64,000 bases of DNA from WVYX01 sp039592335 (GTDB lineage Bacteria > Gemmatimonadota > Gemmatimonadetes > Gemmatimonadales > GWC2-71-9). Below the pieces are notes generated by a model. The model worked only from the letters and a program-made list of their open reading frames with translations, was not told the origin of the DNA and did not search any database. Of this stretch, positions 9,701-16,686 are shown piece by piece. Position 1 is the stretch's first letter, and every line of letters begins with the position of its first letter. The position numbers were made by a program, and so were the translations under genes. The stretch spans positions 1 through 64,000 of the forward strand of contig JBDHBX010000010.1 of assembly GCA_039592335.1 (NCBI GenBank), in the 5' to 3' direction.

Positions 9701-9796
9701 GGAGGCTTGCGCGAGGTCCAGCTGGGCTTTGACGCCGAGATGGCCGTGGCAGAGGCCAAACGCTGCATCAGGTGCGACAAGGAGACCGAAGAGTGA
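6743..9796 (+). CDS. NuoF/HoxF-type flavoprotein fused to GltD/NfnB-type oxidoreductase
   Basis: A 1017-residue two-enzyme fusion with an AAGGAG ribosome site. Residues 1-85 are a thioredoxin-like [2Fe-2S] domain with C10, C15 and C51; the usual fourth ligand position is Ala47, and an extra Cys12 is present. Residues about 120-530 are NuoF: FMN/NADH motifs (GRGGAGFPTGLKW, GAGAFVCGEET) and a [4Fe-4S] motif CGKCTAC plus a later cysteine. Residues about 540-1010 are a GltD/NfnB-like flavoprotein: cysteine-rich N-terminal Fe-S segment (CQHTCPIGQDVPC, CGRVCTAPCEEKC), FAD motif GSGPAGLTCAYYL and NAD(P)H motif GGGDAAVDAARVA. It could couple NADH and NADPH pools to the Hdr-hydrogenase core. Confidence 0.92.
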   Translation: MPHRANAMICTCTNCISNGSLQIKEALDAEIQRRGLQDDVLVVPTGASGLCVRGPILVVQPDGIFYQRLKREDIPHLVEEHLLKGRPVRSLMYVPPGEEAPIPELRAIPFFKDQRLVALRNRGMIDPDKLDEYIARDGYKALAKVLTSMTPDEVLATVKQSGLRGRGGAGFPTGLKWELCRQSDGGSKYVICNADEGDPGAFMDRSIIEADPHSVLEGMTIGAYAIGASRGYIYVRIEYPLAIERMEHAARQAYEYGLLGQDIFGSGFSFDIEIFRGAGAFVCGEETSLIASIEGRPPEPRVRPPFPVQSGVWGSPTSINNVETWANVPAILNWGSAWFSALGTETSKGTKVFSLAGNVHNAGLVEVPMGITLREIIYDIGGGIPGGKRLKAVQTGGPSGGFIPSHLLDMPVDYERLSEVGAIMGSGGMVVMDDDTCIVDIAKYFLQFTNDESCGKCTACREGSAVLLGLLNKISAGDGEETDLELLEELGEAVRDASMCGLGQTLPNPVLSAVRHFRDEYEAHIRYKRCPAAVCRAIISSPCQHTCPIGQDVPCYIGLIAQGRFGEAVELVRRENPLPGICGRVCTAPCEEKCRSGAGGGDAISIRALKRFLADHERAKGPALTPPAPPPRAEQVAVVGSGPAGLTCAYYLALEGYRVTILESLPVAGGMLATGIPDYRLPKEILQYDIDAIRRLGVEIKTNMMVGKDVQLSDLRDQYAAVFIATGAHRGLKLNIEGEDSPQVLDAVDFLRAVNLGRDVTIGNNIAVIGGGDAAVDAARVAKRLGKDVRILYRRTRAEMPAAKEEIEELDREGIEIQFLVAPVKALRHNGRLEGLECVRMELGEVDTSGRRRPVPVEGSEFTVAIDTLIPAIGQEPDVASFADGNGLKLSRWNTLEVDAETLYTGAAGIFAGGDVVSGPATVVDAMAHGKTAAQMIHKYVQGQPIVRHYGVTRPALDVDVVELTDAEIETLHKPEMRLLPLPERLGGLREVQLGFDAEMAVAEAKRCIRCDKETEE

Positions 9797-10221
9797 ACGG
9801 GAAGAGGCGCGGTCCAAACGCCCAGGGAGCGCCGTCCGGCACGTCCCGCGGCAACCCACCGCCGATGACGCTGGCGGACGTGAGGGACGTTCTCGACGCT
9901 GAAGTCATAACCGGTGAGCATCAGCTTTCCACACCACTCACCATGGGATGCGGCGCAGACCTGATGAGTGATGTGCTCGCGTACGCCAAGGCCGGCTCCC
10001 TGCTCCTGACTGGACTCACCAACACGCAGGTCGTACGCACCGCCGAGATCGCGGATATCGTGGCGATTTGCTTCGTCCGCGGGAAACGGCCCGGTGTCGA
10101 TACCGTGAAACTGGCCGACAGCCAGCAGCTTCCCTTACTCAGGACCACGCTGCCGATGTTCGAGAGCTGCGGCCGCCTCTACAACCACGGCCTCCAGGGC
10201 GTGTCTGAGTCAAAGGGATAG
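9793..10221 (+). CDS. DRTGG domain protein (first copy)
   Basis: A small protein of 142 residues from the GTG at 9793, which overlaps the previous stop (GTGA) and has an AAGGAG site 8 bases upstream; an internal ATG at 9865 is the alternative. The body (TMGCGADLMSDVLAY, LPMFESCGRLYNHGL) matches DRTGG-fold proteins, a probable ligand-binding module of unknown ligand. It is a paralogue of the protein at 11145. Such proteins sit with CBS-ATPase, PHP and ATPase genes next to [FeFe]-hydrogenase genes in anaerobes, which suggests a sensory role. Confidence 0.78.
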   Translation: MNGKRRGPNAQGAPSGTSRGNPPPMTLADVRDVLDAEVITGEHQLSTPLTMGCGADLMSDVLAYAKAGSLLLTGLTNTQVVRTAEIADIVAICFVRGKRPGVDTVKLADSQQLPLLRTTLPMFESCGRLYNHGLQGVSESKG

Positions 10222-10228
10222 CCGCATC

Positions 10229-11167
10229 GTGCAGGACCGTCGAATCACGAGAGTACAGGAGCTGGTCTACGAGATGAAGGTCCGTGAGGTCATGAGCACC
10301 GATCCGATCACGGTTCGGCCGCATAGCTCGATGAGCGATCTCCGACGGCTGTTTCGCAAGGAGCGCATCTCCGGTGCGCCCGTCGTAGATGGGGAACGGC
10401 TCGTCGGCATCATTAGCCTCGAGGACTTCATCAAGTGGCTCTATGACAGCGAAACAGATGCCACAATCGACGAGAAGATGACCAGGGAGGTTGAGACGCT
10501 GTACGAAGACGAACCGCTCGTGCAAGCGGTTGGCAAGTTTGACAAGACGGGCTTTGGCCGCTTTGCGGTGATCGACCGACGCACTGAGCGGTTGGTCGGT
10601 GTGCTCACGAAGGGCGACATCATTGCAGGATTGCTGAAGAAACTAGAGATCGACTATCACGAAGAGGAAATCCATCGCTACCGCGCGAGCCACATTTTCG
10701 AGGACATCGCGGCCGACAGGACCGAGCTCGTGTTCGAGTACGACGTGGCGGGGCGGGACTTCGAGCGAGGGGGAGACGGCTCCAGCCGACTGAAGCGCAC
10801 CTTGCGCCGGCTCGGCCTCGATCCCACGACGGTGCGGCGGGTGGCAATTGCCACCTACGAGGCGGAGATGAACCTCATTGCGTTCACCGAGGGGGGGAAC
10901 ATCGCGGCGAGGGTCGGACCGGACCAGATCACCGTCGACGTGGAAGACTCAGGTCCCGGCATCGCCGACATCGAGAAGGCCCTGCAGCCTGGCTACTCCA
11001 CCGCACCCGAGTGGGTCCGCGAGCTGGGCTTTGGAGCCGGTATGGGCCTCAACAACATCCAGAAGTGCGCCGACAACATGGAGATCGACTCAGCACTAGG
11101 AAGGGGCACACACCTCACCATATCGATCTCGACCGGAGGTAGCCGTGAAGCTGGCCGCGATCATTGA
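10229..11167 (+). CDS. CBS-pair protein with RsbW-like ATPase domain
   Basis: A 312-residue protein starting at GTG. Residues about 15-140 form two CBS motifs (VMSTDPITVRPHSS, then LVGVLTKGDII), which usually bind adenine nucleotides. Residues about 165-305 form a GHKL/anti-sigma-kinase ATP-binding fold, with an N-box around YEAEMNL and G-boxes VEDSGPGIAD and GFGAGMGLNNI. The protein could sense the cell's energy charge and act as a serine kinase or switch protein. The next gene starts inside its last 23 bases, so translation is coupled. Confidence 0.85.
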   Translation: MQDRRITRVQELVYEMKVREVMSTDPITVRPHSSMSDLRRLFRKERISGAPVVDGERLVGIISLEDFIKWLYDSETDATIDEKMTREVETLYEDEPLVQAVGKFDKTGFGRFAVIDRRTERLVGVLTKGDIIAGLLKKLEIDYHEEEIHRYRASHIFEDIAADRTELVFEYDVAGRDFERGGDGSSRLKRTLRRLGLDPTTVRRVAIATYEAEMNLIAFTEGGNIAARVGPDQITVDVEDSGPGIADIEKALQPGYSTAPEWVRELGFGAGMGLNNIQKCADNMEIDSALGRGTHLTISISTGGSREAGRDH

Positions 11168-11525
11168 ACGACTGGACCTGGGGATCCGTACGGGCAGTGA
11201 CCGTCTCGATACGGAGGTCACCGGGGGATACTCGAGCGACCTGATGAGCGACGTCATAGCTCACAGCCGAGAGGGAGATCTGTGGATCACCCTCCAGGCG
11301 CACCAGAACATCGTAGCCGTAGCGAGCATGAACAGCCTCGCCGGAATCATACTCGTCAACGGCAGGGAGCCTGAAGCGGCGACCATCGCCAAGGCGCAGG
11401 CAGAGGGGCTGCCGGTGATGGTGAGCACGCTCCCCACGTTCGAGCTCGCCGGTCGGCTCTACGACCTGGGACTCAGAGGAATGTCGCCTGGTAAGAGCCG
11501 GGCGTCGCCCAACGCGACAGCATGA
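11145..11525 (+). CDS. DRTGG domain protein (second copy)
   Basis: A 126-residue protein starting at GTG 11145 with a GGAGG site. It shares with the first copy the segments DLMSDV, STLPTFELAGRLYDLGL and a central beta-rich block, so the two arose by duplication. It overlaps the CBS-ATPase gene by 23 bases and the PHP gene by 4. Ligand and partner are unknown; the two DRTGG proteins might form a heteromer around the CBS-ATPase encoded between them. Confidence 0.78.
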   Translation: MKLAAIIERLDLGIRTGSDRLDTEVTGGYSSDLMSDVIAHSREGDLWITLQAHQNIVAVASMNSLAGIILVNGREPEAATIAKAQAEGLPVMVSTLPTFELAGRLYDLGLRGMSPGKSRASPNATA

Positions 11526-12238
11526 GGGAGTTGCGGGCCGACCTACACGTGCATACGTGCCTCTCGCCGTGTGGAGAACCAGAAATGGTACCGACTGCAA
11601 TCGTTCGGGCGGCGAAGCAATCAGGCCTCGACGTGATCGGGATCTGCGACCACAACTCGGCCGAGAACGTCACGGCCGTAGTCCGCGCTGGGTGCCGCGA
11701 GGACCTCGTCACGATACCGGGCATGGAGATCACGTCCCGTGAAGAAGTCCACATCCTCGGTCTCTTTCCGGACCACGAGCAGGTGCTGCGCATGCAGGAT
11801 CTGGTCTATGCGCACCTCGCCGGGGAGAACCAGGAGGACCTGTTCGGGCCCCAGACCGTGGTCGATGAGTACGACACCGTGCTGGGCTCAACAGCAAAGC
11901 TGCTGATTGGCGCCACGAGCTTCACGCTGGAGGAGACCGTCAGCGCCATCCATGACTGCGGAGGATTGGCCATCGCCTCTCACATAGACCGTGAGCGCTT
12001 CGGGATCCTCGGTCAACTGGGCTTCATTCCGAAGGGACTGCCCCTGGACGCGGTGGAGATGTCACCGCGTTGCGCCACCGATGCCGGGAGTCGCTTCCCA
12101 GTCGTGCACTTCTCCGACGCCCACTCATTGAATCAGATCGGCAGCAGCTTCACCTGCTTCCTGCTTGAGGAGGGCACGCTCAAGGAGATCGCGAAAGCAC
12201 TGGCCAATGACGGTGGCCGCAGGATCGTGAGGACATGA
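11522..12238 (+). CDS. PHP domain metal-dependent phosphoesterase
   Basis: A 238-residue PHP protein. Metal-binding motifs are visible in order: HVHTCLSPCG near residue 9, CDHNSAEN near 43, GMEIT near 67, and HFSDAHS near 200. Family members hydrolyse phosphoester bonds (for example 3',5'-nucleoside phosphates), but the substrate here is unknown. Overlaps with its neighbours are 4 bases upstream and none downstream. PHP genes beside DRTGG and hydrogenase genes recur in anaerobes, so it may make or remove a regulatory nucleotide. Confidence 0.85.
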   Translation: MRELRADLHVHTCLSPCGEPEMVPTAIVRAAKQSGLDVIGICDHNSAENVTAVVRAGCREDLVTIPGMEITSREEVHILGLFPDHEQVLRMQDLVYAHLAGENQEDLFGPQTVVDEYDTVLGSTAKLLIGATSFTLEETVSAIHDCGGLAIASHIDRERFGILGQLGFIPKGLPLDAVEMSPRCATDAGSRFPVVHFSDAHSLNQIGSSFTCFLLEEGTLKEIAKALANDGGRRIVRT

Positions 12239-12706
12239 GTGCAGGACCTCGCGCTTCACGTTCTGGACATCGTGGAGAACGCGCTCGCGGCGTCGGCGAC
12301 GAGGGTTTCGATCGAGATCACGGAGGACACGGAACGGGACCTGCTTTCGATCGAGATCGGCGATAACGGAAAGGGCATGGATGCGGATACGAGGGAGATG
12401 GCGCTCGACCCATTCTTCACGAGCAGGACGACCCGACGCGTCGGTCTGGGGCTCCCGCTCCTGGCGCAGGCTGCCAGGGAGAGCGACGGCCGCATCGAGA
12501 TCGCCTCTGCGCCAGGGAAGGGAACGACAGTGAGGGCTTCGTTCCGCCGCAGCCACCCGGACTGCAAGCCACTGGGCGATATGTGGGAAACCGTCCGCGC
12601 CATTGTGGCAGGGCGACCAGAGCTGGAGCTGCGATTTGAACACCGAACCGACGACGAGGTGCGTCGGTTCGACACTGCAGAGGCGAGGCGCGATGGCGTC
12701 GGATGA
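12239..12706 (+). CDS. GHKL-type ATP-binding protein
   Basis: A 155-residue stand-alone HATPase domain starting at GTG immediately after the PHP stop. It shows an N-box (DIVENALAASA), a G1 box (IGDNGKGMDAD), an F-box-like FFTS segment and a G2 box (RVGLGLPLL). There is no histidine phosphorylation domain or receiver, so it resembles the small histidine-kinase-like ATPases encoded with hydrogenase subunits in Clostridia and Thermotogae rather than a full sensor kinase. Role inferred as regulatory. Confidence 0.8.
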   Translation: MQDLALHVLDIVENALAASATRVSIEITEDTERDLLSIEIGDNGKGMDADTREMALDPFFTSRTTRRVGLGLPLLAQAARESDGRIEIASAPGKGTTVRASFRRSHPDCKPLGDMWETVRAIVAGRPELELRFEHRTDDEVRRFDTAEARRDGVG

Positions 12707-12739
12707 CGTAGTGGTGATCCTCTATACGGGGTGCGTGGA

Positions 12740-15700
12740 ATGGCGAGACTGACCATTGACGGCATAGAGGTCGACGTCGCGCCCGGTGCGACGGTGCTCG
12801 AGGCGGCAGAGACGGCAGGCGTCAAGATCCCCACCCTCTGTCACCATCGCTCGCTAGCACCATACGGGGCCTGCCGAGTGTGTCTCGTAGAGGTCGAGGC
12901 GGGAGGACGCTCCAAGATCGAAGCCTCCTGCATCTACCCCGCCCAGGACGGCCTCGTGGTCGGCACCGATACCGAGAGGGTGCGCCGCACCCGAGGGGTC
13001 ATGGTCGAGCTGCTGCTCGCACGCAGCCCAGAGGCACACGCGGTGAAGCAGCTCGCCGCGGATCTTGGGATCGAGGACAGCCGGTTTCCCAAGAGGCACG
13101 AGGACTGCATTCTCTGCGGGCTCTGCGTGAGGGTGTGTCAGGAGCGAATGGGGATCGGCGCCGTCAGCTTCGCGAAACGCGGTCCGGACCGCGAAATCGC
13201 GACGCCGTTCGACAAGCACTCACCTATCTGTATCGCCTGCGGTGCGTGCCAAGTGGTCTGTCCGGTAAACGTCGTGGACCTGTCGACCGTCACGCGCCGT
13301 GAACCCAGGCCCATACTGTCCGACTACGACATGGGCCTTGCCCAGCGGTCGTCCATCTACGTGCCGTTCCCGCAGGCCATACCCAAGGTCGCCACGATCG
13401 ACCCCAATACCTGCATGCATATCCTCGGGGGCGTGTGCCAGGCCTGTACCAGCTTCTGCGAGGCCAATGCAATCGACTTCACTCAGCAGGACGAGATCCA
13501 AGGAATCGAGGTCGGTGCCGCCATCCTGGCGCCGGGCTTCGAGCAGTTCGATCCCAATCTCAAGAAGGAGCTCGGCTACGGCCGGTATCCCAACGTCGTA
13601 TCGAGTCTTCAGTTCGAGCGCATCCTCTCGGCAAGCGGACCCTATCTGGGAAGCGTTCTCCGGCCATCTGACCGACGGGCTCCAAGTAAGATCGCGTGGA
13701 TTCAGTGTGTCGGCTCCCGAGAGGCAGGACGGGACTACTGTTCCTCGGTCTGCTGCATGTACGCGACCAAGGAAGCCATCATTGCGAAGGAACACGAGCC
13801 CGACCTGGACTGCACGATCTTCTTCATCGATCTGCGCGCCTTTGGCAAGGGCTTCGACGAGTACTACAACCGGGCCAGGGAATTGGGCATCAACTACGTC
13901 CGCTGCTCTCCCTCGTCCATTAGGCAGATCCCGGCGACCAACGACCTGCGGATCGAGTACCAGGCGGCCGGCGGCGAGCGCCTGGCTGAGGAGTTCGACA
14001 TGGTCGTGCTCTCCACCGGTCTGCGACCACCCCTCGAAGCCCAGGAGCTCGCCGACACGTTCGGGATCGAGCTGGACCCGCACGGCTTTGCAGCAACCCA
14101 GGATCTGGCGCCCGTCGAGACCACGCGGCCGGGCGTCTTCGTCTGCGGCCCCTTCACCGGACCCAAGGACATTCCCGAGACCGTGATGGAGGCCTCCGCG
14201 AGTGCCTCCAAGGCGATGGCGTTGCTGTCAGACGAACGGGGATCCCTCATCCAGGAGAAGGAGTATCCGCCCGAGAAGGACGTGGAGGGCAGGGAGCCGC
14301 GCATCGGCGTGTTCGTCTGCCACTGCGGCAAGAACATCGGTGGCGTGGCCGACGTCCCCTCCGTGGTGGAGTACGCGAGGACCCTGCCGAACGTGGTCTA
14401 CGCGGAGCACAACCTCTACACCTGCTCCACCGACACCCAGGAACAGATCAAGCAGATGATCGCGGAGCACGACCTCAACCGCGTGCTGGTAGCATCGTGC
14501 AGCCCGAGGACCCACGAACCACTGTTCCGCAACACGTGTCGAGAGGCCGGCCTGAACGAGTACCTGTTCGAGATGGCCAACATCCGCGACCAGTGCACGT
14601 GGGTGCACATGAACGAGCCAGAGCAGGCAACGCGTAAGGCCAAGGACCTCGTGAGGATGGCGGTCGCGAAAGCCAGGATGTTGGAGCCTCTCCGCAAGGG
14701 CAGCCTCAAGGTCAACAACGACGCCCTCGTGCTCGGCGGCGGGATGGCCGGCATGACGGCGGCCCTGAATCTGGCCGACCAGGGGTTCCAGGTCCATCTA
14801 ATCGAGAAGCAGCCTGAATTGGGGGGCAACTTCCGGGACGTGCGCCGCCTGCTCAACGGCGCTGACCCACGGGAAACGCTGTCGCGCACGATCGACCGAG
14901 TCACGTCCCATCCACGCATCGCACTCCATCTGGACAGCACGCTGGCCGCCGCCGAGGGCTCCGTCGGCAACTTCAACTCCACGGTGCGCCGCAACGGCAC
15001 CGAGACGCAGGTCAAACACGGAGTGGCAATCGTCGCCACGGGTGCGACCCAGTACCAGCCGACCGAGTACCTCTACGGCGAGCACCCACGGGTCCTCACG
15101 CAGCGCGATCTCGAGGGGTGGATCGCCGAAGATCGGCCGGAGCTGCGGGAACTCGAGTCCGTAGTGATGATCCAGTGTGTCGGTTCGCGCGAGGAGGCAC
15201 GCCCCTACTGCAGTCGGATCTGCTGTTCGCAGGCCGTGAAGAACGCCATGGCCCTCAAGGAAACGCGCCCCGACCTCACCATCCACGTGCTCTATCGCGA
15301 CATCCGCACATACGGAGTGCTGGAGAAGCATTACACCGAGGCCCGTGAGAAAGGAGTGCGCTTCCTGCGGTATGACGAGGACCGCAGGCCCACGGTCTCG
15401 GCTGCGAACGGGAGGCTGCAGGTCTCTACGGTCGACCCGCTCCTCAATCTGGCCCTCAGAATCGATTCTGACCTGGTGGTGTTGGCCCCCGCCATCGTGC
15501 CCAGGAGCGATACCGAGGAGGTAGGCAAGCTGTTCAAGGTGCCGCTGAATCCGGACCGGTTCTTCCTCGAAGCGCACATGAAGCTGCGGCCTGTCGACTT
15601 CGCGACGGACGGCCTCTTCATGTGCGGACTGGTGCACTCTCCCAAGTCCCTCGAAGAGAGTATCGCCCAGGCCGATGCAGCCGCCGCTCGGGCTGCCACA

Positions 15701-15985
15701 ATCTTGTCGAAGGATGACATCCGGCTCGACGCCACCATCTCGGAACTCGTCGATGAGAACTGCGACGGGTGCGCGTACTGCATCGATCCCTGCCCATATA
15801 ACGCGCTCACCCTGATCGAGTACATGCACAAAGGCAGCATCAAGAAGGCGGTCGAGCGGGATGAGGCCTTGTGCAAGGGGTGCGGCGTCTGCCAGGCCAC
15901 GTGCCCCAAGAAGGGGATCTTCATCCGCAATTTCCGGCTCGAGCAGTTGGGCGCCATGGTCGATGCCGCATTGCAGGAAGCGTGA
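12740..15985 (+). CDS. hdrA: NuoG-type ferredoxin fused to C-terminal half of HdrA and a second HdrA
   Basis: A 1081-residue protein; the ATG at 12740 follows a GGGGTG stretch. Residues 1-70 are a NuoG/HydA-like [2Fe-2S] domain (C34, C45, C48, C64). Residues 120-178 hold two [4Fe-4S] motifs (CILCGLCVRVC and CIACGACQVVCP). From about residue 200, at SSIYVPFPQAIPKV, it continues canonical HdrA in mid-ferredoxin-insertion (C225, C233, C236, C240) through the second half of the FAD domain. Residues about 518-1080 are another HdrA: N-terminal domain, FAD motif GGGMAG at 666-672, no ferredoxin insertion, and two C-terminal [4Fe-4S] motifs (CDGCAYCIDPCP, CKGCGVCQATCP) where MvhD would dock. It is the likely electron-bifurcating core. 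Confidence 0.92.
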   Translation: MARLTIDGIEVDVAPGATVLEAAETAGVKIPTLCHHRSLAPYGACRVCLVEVEAGGRSKIEASCIYPAQDGLVVGTDTERVRRTRGVMVELLLARSPEAHAVKQLAADLGIEDSRFPKRHEDCILCGLCVRVCQERMGIGAVSFAKRGPDREIATPFDKHSPICIACGACQVVCPVNVVDLSTVTRREPRPILSDYDMGLAQRSSIYVPFPQAIPKVATIDPNTCMHILGGVCQACTSFCEANAIDFTQQDEIQGIEVGAAILAPGFEQFDPNLKKELGYGRYPNVVSSLQFERILSASGPYLGSVLRPSDRRAPSKIAWIQCVGSREAGRDYCSSVCCMYATKEAIIAKEHEPDLDCTIFFIDLRAFGKGFDEYYNRARELGINYVRCSPSSIRQIPATNDLRIEYQAAGGERLAEEFDMVVLSTGLRPPLEAQELADTFGIELDPHGFAATQDLAPVETTRPGVFVCGPFTGPKDIPETVMEASASASKAMALLSDERGSLIQEKEYPPEKDVEGREPRIGVFVCHCGKNIGGVADVPSVVEYARTLPNVVYAEHNLYTCSTDTQEQIKQMIAEHDLNRVLVASCSPRTHEPLFRNTCREAGLNEYLFEMANIRDQCTWVHMNEPEQATRKAKDLVRMAVAKARMLEPLRKGSLKVNNDALVLGGGMAGMTAALNLADQGFQVHLIEKQPELGGNFRDVRRLLNGADPRETLSRTIDRVTSHPRIALHLDSTLAAAEGSVGNFNSTVRRNGTETQVKHGVAIVATGATQYQPTEYLYGEHPRVLTQRDLEGWIAEDRPELRELESVVMIQCVGSREEARPYCSRICCSQAVKNAMALKETRPDLTIHVLYRDIRTYGVLEKHYTEAREKGVRFLRYDEDRRPTVSAANGRLQVSTVDPLLNLALRIDSDLVVLAPAIVPRSDTEEVGKLFKVPLNPDRFFLEAHMKLRPVDFATDGLFMCGLVHSPKSLEESIAQADAAAARAATILSKDDIRLDATISELVDENCDGCAYCIDPCPYNALTLIEYMHKGSIKKAVERDEALCKGCGVCQATCPKKGIFIRNFRLEQLGAMVDAALQEA

Positions 15986-16003
15986 TAGAGGACCGTGACA
16001 GAC

Positions 16004-16420
16004 ATGACAAACGACGACTTCGAGCCGCTCATCATCGCATTCTGCTGTAACTGGTGCTCCTACGCGGGAGCGGACCTCGCCGGCGTGTCCCGGCTGCAGT
16101 ATCCCCCGGCCGCACGAGTCATCCGGGTGATGTGCTCCGGCATGGTGCATCCGAATCTCGTCATCGACGCGCTCACGAAGGGTGCCGACGGGGTCCTCAT
16201 TTGCGGGTGTCACCCCGGTGACTGTCACTACCTGGAGGGCAACCTCCGGGCCGAGAATCGCAAGGAGGCCATCGAGTTGATGCTCGAGGACTTTGGCGTC
16301 GAGCCCGAGCGCTTCCGTTTGGAATGGGTGTCGGCGTCCGAAGGCCCCCGGTTCGCCCAAGTCATGCGAGACATGAGCGAGCAGGTCCGCTCGTTGGGCC
16401 CGAGCCCGTACGCGGTCTAA
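16004..16420 (+). CDS. mvhD: F420-non-reducing-type hydrogenase iron-sulfur subunit D
   Basis: A protein of about 138 residues of the MvhD/FrhD family. Conserved cysteines lie in FCCNWCSYAGAD, VMCSGMV and ICGCHPGDCHY, which bind a [2Fe-2S] cluster in MvhD. MvhD carries electrons from the hydrogenase dimer to HdrA. A GTG at 15995 is an alternative start, but the AGAGGA site suits the ATG at 16004. It follows the HdrA fusion directly, as in methanogen and sulfate-reducer loci. Confidence 0.93.
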   Translation: MTNDDFEPLIIAFCCNWCSYAGADLAGVSRLQYPPAARVIRVMCSGMVHPNLVIDALTKGADGVLICGCHPGDCHYLEGNLRAENRKEAIELMLEDFGVEPERFRLEWVSASEGPRFAQVMRDMSEQVRSLGPSPYAV

Positions 16421-16468
16421 GACGATGGTATGCCGACGGGAGGCCTCCCTAACGCGGGACGTGGACAC

Positions 16469-16666
16469 ATGGCTGAGAGAGCACGGCTGATCGACGGCAA
16501 GAAGTACCTCTGGGACGGCCAGGAGTACGAGACCGAGGCCGCCGCCAGGGAGGTGGAAAAGGAGTACGCCAGCAACGGCTTCGAGGTGCGGCTGCGGCAC
16601 GAGCAGGACACAGTCCTCCTCTACACGCGCCGGGTCGTCACCGAGGTGGTCGTGGAAGAGGGTTGA
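16469..16666 (+). CDS. Uncharacterised 65-residue protein in the hydrogenase operon
   Basis: A small, highly charged protein with no signal peptide, cysteine or membrane segment. It begins MAERARLIDGKKYLW and ends in alternating beta-like residues (RRVVTEVVVEEG). The pattern (a beta strand with YLWDGQEY, a helix rich in Glu/Ala/Lys, then two strands) suggests a small alpha/beta fold. It lies between mvhD and the sensor kinase with gaps of 48 and 20 bases, in the direction of the operon, with codon use like its neighbours. Family not recognised. Confidence 0.65.
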   Translation: MAERARLIDGKKYLWDGQEYETEAAAREVEKEYASNGFEVRLRHEQDTVLLYTRRVVTEVVVEEG

Positions 16667-16686
16667 TGAGCGAGGGGTGATCACAC

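Noticed and set aside
14798..16684. A 628-residue open frame on the minus strand across the HdrA fusion, mvhD and the small gene
   Set aside because: High-GC shadow frame opposite strongly supported iron-sulfur genes; its composition (Arg/His/Leu/Val-rich) has no recognisable domain.
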